NCBI RefSeq assembly: GCF_003987145.1
Contig: NZ_PIPL01000001.1
Coordinates: 1,302,001 to 1,366,000, forward strand
Direction: 5' to 3'
Origin: Aliidiomarina minuta
Lineage (GTDB): Bacteria > Pseudomonadota > Gammaproteobacteria > Enterobacterales > Alteromonadaceae
DNA length: 64,000 bases
The notes beneath the pieces were generated by a model that saw only the letters and a list, made by a program, of their open reading frames with translations, was not told the DNA's origin and searched no databases. This document shows, in pieces, positions 32,046 through 39,676 of this stretch. The stretch's first letter is position 1; each line of letters opens with the position of its first letter. A program made the translations under genes and the position numbers.

Positions 32046-33407
32046 TTACAAAAACGGTGACCATGCTGGAGCCTTAACTTCGCCTTCACGGGAAGGCAGC
32101 CGAGCCCGGAAACGTCCGTCTACAGATACTAACGCCAGTACTTGTTGATTACGATAGGTTGTACTATAAATAATCATACTTCCGTTAGGTGCCAGGCTAG
32201 GAGATTCATCCAGGCGTGTTTCCGTTAGAACCTGAAAATTACGACCCGATGGAAAATCCTGCTTAGCGATATGATAACGACCGTTGCTACGGTTTACCAT
32301 AATTAAATTGCGTCCATCCGGGGTAACCGAAGCTCCCAGATTAGACTCTCCGTTAAAGGTCAGGCGACTAATATCATTTGAAGCTATATCAACCTGATAC
32401 ACCTGTGCTCGCCCTCCTCTCTCTGATGTGAAAACCAGTTTATTTCCATCTGGTGTCCAGCTCGGTTCGGTATCTATCCGCCAATGATTGGTTATCCGAC
32501 GCAGGTTTTCCGTTTCTACATCAATTACATAAATATCAGGTGCGCCGTCTTTAGACAAGACCATAGCAATTTTCGAACCATCTGGCGACCAGGCTGGTGA
32601 GCCGTTAATTCCCGCGAAAGACGTTAACCGCGTACGCTCCGTGCTGTAAATATCCTGTATAAATATTTCAGCCGTGCGGTTCTCAAAACTCACATAGGCA
32701 AGTTTGGTACCATCCGGCGACCAGCTGGGTGACATTAAAGGTTCTGGTGAGCGTAGGAGTACGCGTTCATTGTATCCATCATAATCTGCCACAATCAGCT
32801 GGTACGGCAGGTCCGCATCATGATCTACATAGACATAAGCAATGCGTGTCATAAAGGCGCCCGGTTCACCCGTCAGGGCTTCATACACGACATCGGAAAC
32901 CCGGTGCGCATACTGGCGAAACTGACCGTCGTTTACCACTGACGAGCGACCTTCAATGATGTGATCATTACTGGCAACCAGCTGACCTTCGCGTAACGAT
33001 TGCGCTTCGCCACCTGTGATCTGACCACGGAGCACATCGATTAATTCATAACTGACCTGGTAACGACCTATTGAGTACTCACTAACACGACCAATCAGTA
33101 CCGCTTCCACACCCAGTTGTGACCATTGCGCATAGTCAATTTCCGCATCTCGGGAAGGTGTGCCTGGCATGTCATCAATGGAAATCGGATTAAAACGACC
33201 ACTACGCATTAAATCAGCGGTGATAATTTCAGTCAGGTCCCCTGGTTTTGCACCGGGACCTTCCCATTCAAAAGGCACAACCGCTATCGGCCGGGCACTG
33301 TCGATACCTTCAGTAATGACAATTTCCAAGGCAGCTTCGGCCTTGCTGGCGATCAGCAAGAATAGCGAACTGAACACCACGACCAGGGTTAAGCTTAATT
33401 GTTTCAT
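32046..33407 (-). CDS. tolB: Tol-Pal system protein TolB
   Basis: A 453-residue periplasmic protein. The signal peptide ends at SKAEA, leaving a mature ALEIVITEG start like E. coli TolB. An N-terminal alpha/beta domain (about 25-160) is followed by a six-bladed beta-propeller with repeated blade motifs (SPSWSPDGTKLAYVS, SPAWSPDGSKIAMV, EPSWTPDGNKLVF, GASVTPDGRNLIM, SPSLAPNGSMIIY). It shuttles between Pal and TolA. The gene lies 21 bp after tolA. Confidence 0.96.
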   Translation of the reverse strand: MKQLSLTLVVVFSSLFLLIASKAEAALEIVITEGIDSARPIAVVPFEWEGPGAKPGDLTEIITADLMRSGRFNPISIDDMPGTPSRDAEIDYAQWSQLGVEAVLIGRVSEYSIGRYQVSYELIDVLRGQITGGEAQSLREGQLVASNDHIIEGRSSVVNDGQFRQYAHRVSDVVYEALTGEPGAFMTRIAYVYVDHDADLPYQLIVADYDGYNERVLLRSPEPLMSPSWSPDGTKLAYVSFENRTAEIFIQDIYSTERTRLTSFAGINGSPAWSPDGSKIAMVLSKDGAPDIYVIDVETENLRRITNHWRIDTEPSWTPDGNKLVFTSERGGRAQVYQVDIASNDISRLTFNGESNLGASVTPDGRNLIMVNRSNGRYHIAKQDFPSGRNFQVLTETRLDESPSLAPNGSMIIYSTTYRNQQVLALVSVDGRFRARLPSREGEVKAPAWSPFL

Positions 33408-33428
33408 TGGAGTATTATCACCTCTGTA

Positions 33429-34355
33429 TTAAAATTCCGGTTCAATGCGTAACCGAACCTGGCTCATCTGCTCATACACGGCCGGGTCTTCAGACACTGG
33501 TAAAGTACCAGCACGTAAAGCCGCCGCGCGACCTGCTTCGCAAACCGCTCTGTCACCCTCACCGATCTGCACGTTGGTTACAAACCCCGTACGTGACAGA
33601 CTTATCAATAACACACAGGATTGATTGCGCATTGACGAATCAACGATTAAGTTGCGTTGAATTGCTTGACGAATCAAGGCCTGATAGCGTTCAACTTCGG
33701 TTTGCACTCGTTGCGAACGGGCCTGTTCGCGACGTGCCCGTTCCTGCGCTAATTCTTCTTCTAACTGTTGCTCGCGTTCAGCACGTTCGCGGGCTTCAGC
33801 TTCGCGCCGTTCCTGTTCCTGGCGCTGACGTTCCTCTTCCTCACGACGCCGCTCTTCCTCTTCCCGACGGCGTTGTTCTTCTTCCTGGCGTCTTTGCTCA
33901 GCGGCTTCTTCTTCCTGTCGGCGTCGTTCTGCCGCCGCTTCGGTTTCACGTTCAGCCTGCTCGGCTTCTTCGCGTATGCGCTGCTGTCGGGCCTCGGCTT
34001 CCGCCTGTTCCTGCTCGCGCTGCTCTCGTTCGCGTTGAGCCTGCTGTTGCTCTTGCTGCCGACGTTGCTCAGCTTCCTGCGCACGGCGTTCTAATTCAGC
34101 TACCCGTTCTTCTTCCGCCCGCCGCGCATCTTCCTCGCGCTGGCGAATTCGCTGCGCCTGCGCTTCAACCTGAGAGGCATCTACTGCAGAGGCACGCACA
34201 ATCTCGACCTCTCCGGCAACCTCAACAGGCCGATCTGAATCCGAGTCAAACTCAAAGCTGATCAAAAAAATCAAAGCAATGGCCAGATGAATGGCAATCG
34301 CTTTAATAATAGGTATTTTGATACCTGTTTTTATGTTCGGTTCCTGACTGGCCAC
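33429..34355 (-). CDS. tolA: Cell envelope integrity protein TolA
   Basis: A 308-residue protein: one N-terminal membrane helix (IPIIKAIAIHLAIALIFLISF), a long Glu/Arg/Gln coiled-coil helix (about 55-215, repeated EEERRREEEER-type blocks) and a C-terminal globular domain (ERYQALIRQAIQRNLIVDSS, SCVLLISLSRTGFVTNVQI). TolA spans the periplasm and links the TolQR motor with TolB-Pal. The helix is Arg/Gln-rich rather than Ala/Lys-rich as in E. coli. Large antisense frames in this region are side effects of its low-complexity codons. It lies 1 bp after tolR. Confidence 0.95.
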   Translation of the reverse strand: MASQEPNIKTGIKIPIIKAIAIHLAIALIFLISFEFDSDSDRPVEVAGEVEIVRASAVDASQVEAQAQRIRQREEDARRAEEERVAELERRAQEAEQRRQQEQQQAQREREQREQEQAEAEARQQRIREEAEQAERETEAAAERRRQEEEAAEQRRQEEEQRRREEEERRREEEERQRQEQERREAEARERAEREQQLEEELAQERARREQARSQRVQTEVERYQALIRQAIQRNLIVDSSMRNQSCVLLISLSRTGFVTNVQIGEGDRAVCEAGRAAALRAGTLPVSEDPAVYEQMSQVRLRIEPEF

Positions 34356-34356
34356 G

Positions 34357-34791
34357 TTAAGACTCCGGAGATCTCGTCATCAGGCCTACAGAAGGAACGC
34401 CTGCCCGTTGTAACAATACCATGAGTTGCACAACCTCGTTATAAGGCACTGCACCGTCTCCTTTTACTACTACCGGCGTATTCGGCTCATTCTGCAAATG
34501 GGCCGCCACCAAAGTAGCTAAGTCCACAGCTGACATGGCTTCATCCGGGTCATCACCCTGATTCAGGTAGTAGCGCCCTTCCGCATCAATAGACGCAATC
34601 AGCGGTGGTCTGTCATCTTCATCCAGCGCTTCCGCCTGAGCACGGGGCAAATCGACATCCACCCCCTGCGTAATCAGCGGTGCGGTAATCATAAAAATGA
34701 TCAGTAGTACCAGCATGACATCGATATATGGCACGACGTTAATCTCCGCCATCGGACGACGCTTGCGTCTCTTCGGCATCACCCCTTCCAT
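34357..34791 (-). CDS. tolR: Tol-Pal motor subunit TolR
   Basis: A 144-residue ExbD/TolR protein. One membrane helix (INVVPYIDVMLVLLIIFMIT) holds the conserved aspartate (YIDVMLVLL), needed for proton-driven motion; the periplasmic domain follows. With TolQ it energises TolA. The ATG at 34791 overlaps the tolQ stop (TGATG); a second ATG (MPKRRKRRP) four codons later is possible. Confidence 0.95.
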   Translation of the reverse strand: MEGVMPKRRKRRPMAEINVVPYIDVMLVLLIIFMITAPLITQGVDVDLPRAQAEALDEDDRPPLIASIDAEGRYYLNQGDDPDEAMSAVDLATLVAAHLQNEPNTPVVVKGDGAVPYNEVVQLMVLLQRAGVPSVGLMTRSPES

Positions 34792-35516
34792 CAGGCTACT
34801 CCCTCTCCGGCTTTAACCTGCTCATTTGCATTCGCAGTACCGGAGGTCAGCGTCTGACGCTGCAAAATACCGGAAAACTCTTCCATAAAGTTAATGTAGT
34901 TGTTGTCCAGTAGTTCAACTTTATAACTGTACCGGTTAAAAGCGATAACCGCAGGAATAGCAGCAAACAGACCCAGTGCGGTAGCAATCAATGCCTCGGC
35001 AATGTCTGGAGCGACTACAGCCAGCGTTGCCTGCTGCACACCACTTAAGGAGATAAAGGCATTCATAATGCCCCATACCGTACCAAACAGGCCGATATAG
35101 GGACTGATAGAACCTACAGTCGCTAACACCGTCAGGTGGGTTTCCAGTCTGTCCAGTTCCCGTGAGTGCGCAACCCGCATCGCACGCTGTGCACCGGCAA
35201 CTACTATAGGGCCATCTGCATTCGGGTTTGCACGTAACCGTGCAAATTCACGAAAGCCCGCATGAAAAATACGTTCCATGCCGGTCAGGTTGGCACCTTT
35301 AGCAGACAGCTCTTTATACAAACGGGCCAAATCAACCCCAGACCAGAAACGATCTTCAAATTTCAGCGACTGCTCCTGACTTAGCTTCAACACTTTTTTG
35401 CGCTGGAAAATAATAGCCCAGGATCCTATCGACATCAGTACCAGCAAAACCATCACCGCCTGTACTAATAAACTGGCCTGAAGAAAGAGACTCCAAAACG
35501 ACAATTCAGCTTCCAC
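34791..35516 (-). CDS. tolQ: Tol-Pal motor subunit TolQ
   Basis: A 241-residue ExbB/TolQ/MotA-type protein with three membrane segments: SLLVQAVMVLLVLMSIGSWA, LTVLATVGSISPYIGLFGTVWGIMNAF and APDIAEALIATALGLFAAIPAVIAFN, the last two lining the proton path. It forms the stator-like core around TolR. It starts with GTG at 35516, overlapping the ybgC end by 11 bp. Confidence 0.95.
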   Translation of the reverse strand: MEAELSFWSLFLQASLLVQAVMVLLVLMSIGSWAIIFQRKKVLKLSQEQSLKFEDRFWSGVDLARLYKELSAKGANLTGMERIFHAGFREFARLRANPNADGPIVVAGAQRAMRVAHSRELDRLETHLTVLATVGSISPYIGLFGTVWGIMNAFISLSGVQQATLAVVAPDIAEALIATALGLFAAIPAVIAFNRYSYKVELLDNNYINFMEEFSGILQRQTLTSGTANANEQVKAGEGVA

Positions 35517-35913
35517 GTGCTATTACCTCTGCAATTGGTGCCGGTATCGCAACCGGCTTCATTTCTTGAATACTGACACAGGCGGCTTTGACTTCCGCCG
35601 TGCATAAAAGTTGCCCGGCCTGATTACGAATAGTTTGCCAGAATGACATCGACGCTTTACGTTGTTGCGTAACTTCACAGGTAACGGTCAGCAAATCATT
35701 AAAGCGAGCCGGTGATTTTAAATCTAACACTACATGACGCACCACAAAAGCAGTACCGGCATGCAGCCAGCCATCCTGTTCCACACCCAGGTAACGCAAC
35801 CATTCCGTACGCGCTCGCTCAAAAAACTTTAAGTAGTTGGCATAATATACAATGCCACCAGCATCGGTGTCTTCGTAGTAGACCCGTACCGGAAAAGAGA
35901 ATTCACTCACCAT
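35506..35913 (-). CDS. ybgC: Acyl-CoA thioesterase YbgC
   Basis: A 135-residue hot-dog thioesterase. The catalytic block is VYYEDTDAGGIVYYANYLKFFERARTEWL, with the aspartate of DTDAGG. YbgC hydrolyses acyl-CoA thioesters and is the conserved first gene of tol-pal operons, although its role there is unresolved. The ATG at 35913 is chosen over a GTG one codon upstream that lies in the AGAGGTG ribosome site. The upstream region is A+T-rich and has no clear promoter. Confidence 0.93.
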   Translation of the reverse strand: MVSEFSFPVRVYYEDTDAGGIVYYANYLKFFERARTEWLRYLGVEQDGWLHAGTAFVVRHVVLDLKSPARFNDLLTVTCEVTQQRKASMSFWQTIRNQAGQLLCTAEVKAACVSIQEMKPVAIPAPIAEVIARGS

Positions 35914-36220
35914 CACCTCTGGATTACCTGCAGCCGCTACTATAACGCAAGGCTTTACACAATTTAAAGCGGCTTTTTTAACTGTTAAATGGAATGTAAA
36001 AACAGAGTAAACATGTCAATTTTGTAAATAAACACCTGAAATATGCAGTGTTCATTTTTTACGCAGACATTTATTAATCCATGCTTTTTTACATTAAAAT
36101 AAATAAATCAATTAAAAACAGAGGGTTAACATAAAAACCCATTGTTTAGTGGTGGTTTGAAAATATCTACAAATATCCAACGGATTAATTTAATTAATGC
36201 GACTTCCCATAAAATCTCGT
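35914..36220. other. A+T-rich intergenic region upstream of ybgC-tol and a candidate small RNA
   Basis: About 300 bp without a gene, rich in runs of A and T, between the ybgC start and the promoter at 36221. A TATAGT -10-like box for ybgC is visible near 35938, but no good -35 partner. No open frame, tRNA or repeat was recognised. It probably holds the tol operon promoter. Confidence 0.5.
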
Positions 36221-36248
36221 TTGAAAGTAAACTCATCAGACCTATAAT
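36221..36248 (+). promoter_or_regulatory. Sigma-70-type promoter of the candidate small RNA
   Basis: TTGAAA (36221-36226) and a perfect TATAAT (36243-36248) are 16 bp apart on the plus strand, in DNA with no gene downstream on that strand before the terminator at 36366. The expected start is near 36255-36257. Confidence 0.72.
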
Positions 36249-36255
36249 AGCGCTT

Positions 36256-36393
36256 GTGTTTAGGGACTGGTGTACAGACCGCCCGAAAGCCGGAATTTAT
36301 TAAGGATCTGTTGTCGCACTTCCTTATTATTTCCCTGGATTGTAATTCCTCCTTGTTGTTGTTTTGCCCACTCTTCTGAGTGGGCTTTTTTTT
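36256..36393 (+). ncRNA. Candidate small RNA, about 138 nt, with own promoter and terminator
   Basis: Bounded by a good promoter (36221-36248) and a strong terminator: GCCCACTC (36366-36373), loop TTCT, GAGTGGGC (36378-36385), then eight T. The transcript has no convincing reading frame. Inner dyads include TAAGGA/TCCTTA and a stem in GGTGTACAGACC. Before the terminator is a T/G-rich stretch (TTGTTGTTGTTTTG), and the long T tail would suit Hfq binding. Four GGA triplets are present, so a CsrA-sponge role is conceivable but not shown. It matches no family I can name. It lies between ybgC and ruvB, opposite in strand to both. Confidence 0.65.
36366..36393 (+). terminator. Rho-independent terminator of the candidate small RNA
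   Basis: A perfect 8-bp G+C-rich stem with a TTCT loop, followed by eight T residues. It is one of the clearest terminators in the window, and no plus-strand coding gene precedes it. Confidence 0.88.
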
Positions 36394-36402
36394 GCCTGCT
36401 AG

Positions 36403-36704
36403 ATGGTGAAAAAGACGGGGTCAGAGCTAAAAATAACCACTAAAGATGGGGTCAAAGATGGGGTCAGAGCTAAAATTCACCACCCTACCTCCCCGAAGAA
36501 AAGTGGTGAAAAAGACGGGATCAGAGCTAAAAATAACCACTGCGGATAATCTCGACTAGCTCCCCATGCCCCATATTTATTAGCTTACAACACTTTTCAA
36601 CGCTTTTTCTAAATGGTGAATTTTAGCTCTGACCCCATTTGGTTTTTTGGGTTTAAGTGGTGAGTTTTAGCTCTGACCCCGGGTTTGCTTGACCCCGGGT
36701 TTGC
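36403..36704. repeat. Palindromic repeat cluster E (GGGGTCAGAGCTAAAA family), largest cluster
   Basis: Three forward cores (36417, about 36459 and 36519, the last with GGGATC), one with a truncated extra GGGGTCA in front, face two reverse cores (near 36621-36637 and 36665-36680). Several copies keep the GTGGTGAAAAAGAC left end. At the right edge a 16-bp direct duplication, GACCCCGGGTTTGCTT twice, runs to the ruvB stop codon. The cluster fills the space between the small-RNA terminator and ruvB, and nothing else was recognised there. Confidence 0.85.
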
Positions 36705-37706
36705 TTAATCTTTACTTAATCCGAAGTGGCGGTAGGCGTGGTTGGTGGCGACTCGGCCTCGGGGAGTGCGCTGGATGAAACCCTGTTGGATGAGAAAGGG
36801 TTCTAATACATCTTCAATGGTGTCTTTCTCTTCGCCGATAGCGGCAGCGAGGTTGTCCAGACCAACTGGCCCGCCCATGAACTTTTCCATGATGGCCAGC
36901 ATGAGCTTGCGGTCCATGTAATCAAAACCGGCTTTATCTACATCTACCATATCCAGCGCCAGCGAGGCGACTTCGACGGTAATATTGCCATCGGCGCGCA
37001 CTTCCGCATAATCGCGTACCCGGCGTAACAGACGGTTTGCTATTCGTGGTGTGCCACGGGAACGGGCAGCGACTTCATAGGCGCCTTCTTCGCTCATCTG
37101 CAGATTCAGAAAGTCAGCCGAACGTTTCACAATAGTGGTTAATTCACTGACTGAATAGAATTCCAGCCGCTGCACTATGCCAAAACGATCGCGCAAGGGC
37201 GAGGTCAAAGCGCCGGCGCGAGTGGTGGCACCAACCAGAGTGAAAGGCGGTAAATCAAGTTTAATAGAACGTGCAGCAGGACCTTCGCCGATCATAATAT
37301 CCAGCTGATAGTCCTCCATGGCGGGATAAAGGATTTCTTCCACTACAGGGCTTAAGCGATGAATTTCATCGATAAAAAGCACATCATTTTCTTCCAGATT
37401 AGTCAGTAAAGCAGCCAGATCGCCGGCTTTTTCCAGCACCGGCCCGGAAGTAGTTTTAATGCTGACATCCATCTCGTTGGCAATAATGTTCGCCAAAGTG
37501 GTTTTTCCTAAACCCGGGGGACCAAAAATAAGCACGTGATCAAGCGCATCCTCGCGAGCGCGAGCGGCTTCTATATAAATGCTCATCTGCTCTACCACAT
37601 GTTTCTGTCCGGTATAGTCAGCAAGCATTTTGGGCCGGATAGCGCGGTCAATGACTTCATCTTCCTTGCTGGCCGTGGCCTGTATCATGCGGTCTGCTTC
37701 AATCAT
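36705..37706 (-). CDS. ruvB: Holliday junction branch migration ATPase RuvB
   Basis: A 333-residue AAA+ motor. Walker A is GPPGLGKTTLA (about 64-74), Walker B LFIDEIHR, sensor 1 VGATTRAG; the C-terminal winged helix includes FIQRTPRGRVATNHAYRHFG. Two hexamers flank a RuvA-bound junction and pump DNA. It follows ruvA by 27 bp. Its stop codon TAA abuts the duplicated tail of repeat cluster E. Confidence 0.97.
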   Translation of the reverse strand: MIEADRMIQATASKEDEVIDRAIRPKMLADYTGQKHVVEQMSIYIEAARAREDALDHVLIFGPPGLGKTTLANIIANEMDVSIKTTSGPVLEKAGDLAALLTNLEENDVLFIDEIHRLSPVVEEILYPAMEDYQLDIMIGEGPAARSIKLDLPPFTLVGATTRAGALTSPLRDRFGIVQRLEFYSVSELTTIVKRSADFLNLQMSEEGAYEVAARSRGTPRIANRLLRRVRDYAEVRADGNITVEVASLALDMVDVDKAGFDYMDRKLMLAIMEKFMGGPVGLDNLAAAIGEEKDTIEDVLEPFLIQQGFIQRTPRGRVATNHAYRHFGLSKD

Positions 37707-37733
37707 TTTTTGCCACTTTTACTGAGTAAGGGG

Positions 37734-38348
37734 TTACACCATAGTTTTAAGAGCATGCCGAATAATGGCTTCAGAGTCCATCTCTGGGGTTGCTACTTTA
37801 TGCACCGCTTTTTCTGCCTGGGCTGGTTTATAACCCAGTGCCAGCAGTGCGCTCAAAGCATCGTCTCTTGGACTCGCTACAGCTGGCACAGGACTGTCAC
37901 CGAGCGCATTACCCGGCAATCCGGTATCCGGATTATCCTGACCGAAGTCTTTCAGTCGATCACGCATTTCAACCACCAGTCGTTCGGCGGTTTTCTTGCC
38001 CACCCCTGGTATTTTAACCAGCGTGCTGATATCACCTTGCTGTACGGAAGAGACAAACTGCGATGCCGACATACCGGACATAATAGCCAGTGCCATTTTA
38101 GGCCCCACACCCTGAGCTTTAATGAGCTGACGAAACAAAGCCCGCTCATGCAACTGATTAAAGCCGTATAGCAGCTGTGCGTCTTCACGCACTACAAAGT
38201 GGGTCCACAGGGTGGCTGGCTGGCCAACCGCGGGAAGCTCAAAAAAACAGGTCATAGGTAACTGAATCTCATAACCTACCCCGCCAACGTCAATCAGCAG
38301 ATCCGGGGCCTGTTTCGCAATAATGCTACCTGAAATACGACCTATCAC
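37734..38348 (-). CDS. ruvA: Holliday junction DNA helicase subunit RuvA
   Basis: A 204-residue protein starting MIGRISGSIIAKQAPDLLIDV. An N-terminal OB fold, a pair of helix-hairpin-helix motifs (AQGVGPKMALAIMSGM and IPGVGKKTAERLVVEM), a linker and a C-terminal domain III (DDALSALLALGYKPAQAEKAV) that contacts RuvB are all present. It binds the four-way junction as a tetramer. It lies 30 bp after ruvC. Confidence 0.97.
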   Translation of the reverse strand: MIGRISGSIIAKQAPDLLIDVGGVGYEIQLPMTCFFELPAVGQPATLWTHFVVREDAQLLYGFNQLHERALFRQLIKAQGVGPKMALAIMSGMSASQFVSSVQQGDISTLVKIPGVGKKTAERLVVEMRDRLKDFGQDNPDTGLPGNALGDSPVPAVASPRDDALSALLALGYKPAQAEKAVHKVATPEMDSEAIIRHALKTMV

Positions 38349-38378
38349 ATTGTTACCTTTTTAATAAAATACGAACTA

Positions 38379-38912
38379 TTAACGCAGTCGGCGGCGCACT
38401 GTCTTGCGAGCTGCACCGGCCATGCTAACCATGCTTTGCCGGGTATGGCAGTGACAAATAGCCACCGCCAGAGCATCAGCGGCATCTGCCTGCGGTGTGG
38501 CGGGCAGCTTTAAAATTTGCACCACCATATGCTGTACCTGGGTTTTATCCGCGCCACCGCCGCCAACAACCGCCTGCTTGATCTGTCGTGCAGAATACTC
38601 AGCCACCAGCAGGTCCTGTCGTGCGGCAGCTACGATTGCAGCGCCCCGGGCCTGGCCTAACTTTAGCGCTGAATCCGGGTTTTTCGCCATAAACACCTGT
38701 TCAATGGCAAATTCGTCGGGTTGAAACTGGGCAATTAATTCGCTCACGCCATCATGGATACGACGCAGACGACTGGCAAGAGGCACTTCTTCGTTATTGC
38801 CCACCACACGGATGCAACCACTGCCAAGATAGGTCAGGGTGCGGCCCTGCTGTTGCACAATGCCATAACCGGTAATACGTGACCCTGGGTCAATACCCAG
38901 TATGATGCTCAT
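38379..38912 (-). CDS. ruvC: Crossover junction endodeoxyribonuclease RuvC
   Basis: A 177-residue RNase H-like resolvase that cuts Holliday junctions symmetrically. Catalytic acids are visible: Asp7 (ILGIDPGSRITGYG), the Glu in FAIEQVFM, and the aspartates of QADAADALAVAICH. It overlaps yebC by 4 bp and precedes ruvA. The order yebC-ruvC-ruvA-ruvB is conserved in gammaproteobacteria. Confidence 0.97.
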   Translation of the reverse strand: MSIILGIDPGSRITGYGIVQQQGRTLTYLGSGCIRVVGNNEEVPLASRLRRIHDGVSELIAQFQPDEFAIEQVFMAKNPDSALKLGQARGAAIVAAARQDLLVAEYSARQIKQAVVGGGGADKTQVQHMVVQILKLPATPQADAADALAVAICHCHTRQSMVSMAGAARKTVRRRLR

Positions 38913-39649
38913 TCCTGCCAGGCACTGTCAGGGATATCGGCGTTATGATAGACATCCTGTACATCATCAAGATCTTCTAACGCGTCTATTAAACGGATAC
39001 AGCTGCGCCCAGTGTCTTCATCCAGCTCGGCTTTGGTTGCTGGCACCTGTGTTACTTCAGCGTCGTCGGCTGTTAGCCCTAATGCCTGCAAGGCGTCTTT
39101 GACTGCACCAAAATTCTCAGGCGTAGTAAAGACATCAATAGCGCCGTCGGCATAGGTCAAAATATCTTCAGCACCACCTTCGAGGGCGGCTTCCATAACC
39201 TTATCTTCGCTCTGACCTGGGGCAAAACTGATAACCCCGCGCTTACTGAATAAATAAGCCACCGAACCGTCGGTACCCAGATTGCCACCGCTTTTACTAA
39301 ACGCGTGGCGTACTTCTGATACGGTGCGATTCCTATTATCGGTCATGCACTGCACCATCACCGCCACGCCACCGGGCCCGTAACCTTCATAGGTGATTTC
39401 TTCAACGTTATCACCGTCGAGCTCTCCGGCACCGCGTTTAGTGGCGGTATCAATGGTATCGCGCTTCATATTATTCGACAGCGCTTTGTCTATAGCGGCA
39501 CGCAGGCGCGGGTTAGTTTCCGCATCGGCTCCGCCTTCCCGCGCGGCAACGGTAATTTCACGGATAAGTTTGTTAAATACCTTACCGCGCTTCGCGTCCT
39601 GAGCCGCTTTCCGGTGTTTAATGTTGGCCCATTTAGAATGACCTGCCAT
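38909..39649 (-). CDS. yebC: YebC/PmpR family regulator or translation factor
   Basis: A 246-residue protein with the family N-terminus MAGHSKWANIKHRKAAQDAKRG and blocks KRGAGELDG, EEITYEGYGPGGVAVMV and NLGTDGSVAYLFSKRGVI. Members were described as DNA-binding regulators; recent work on relatives supports a role in relieving ribosome stalling at proline-rich stretches. Which applies here is not visible from sequence. It lies between aspS and ruvC. Confidence 0.93.
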   Translation of the reverse strand: MAGHSKWANIKHRKAAQDAKRGKVFNKLIREITVAAREGGADAETNPRLRAAIDKALSNNMKRDTIDTATKRGAGELDGDNVEEITYEGYGPGGVAVMVQCMTDNRNRTVSEVRHAFSKSGGNLGTDGSVAYLFSKRGVISFAPGQSEDKVMEAALEGGAEDILTYADGAIDVFTTPENFGAVKDALQALGLTADDAEVTQVPATKAELDEDTGRSCIRLIDALEDLDDVQDVYHNADIPDSAWQE

Positions 39650-39676
39650 TATTAAACCTCCTTATCTCTTAACCTT

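Noticed and set aside
33407..34261. A 284-codon plus-strand frame opposite tolA
   Set aside because: It mirrors the low-complexity Glu/Arg/Gln codons of the tolA coiled coil. TolA itself is unmistakable, with correct neighbours.
36403..36704. An insertion sequence or transposon remnant in cluster E
   Set aside because: No transposase-like frame and no target duplication is visible; only short repeats of the family are found.
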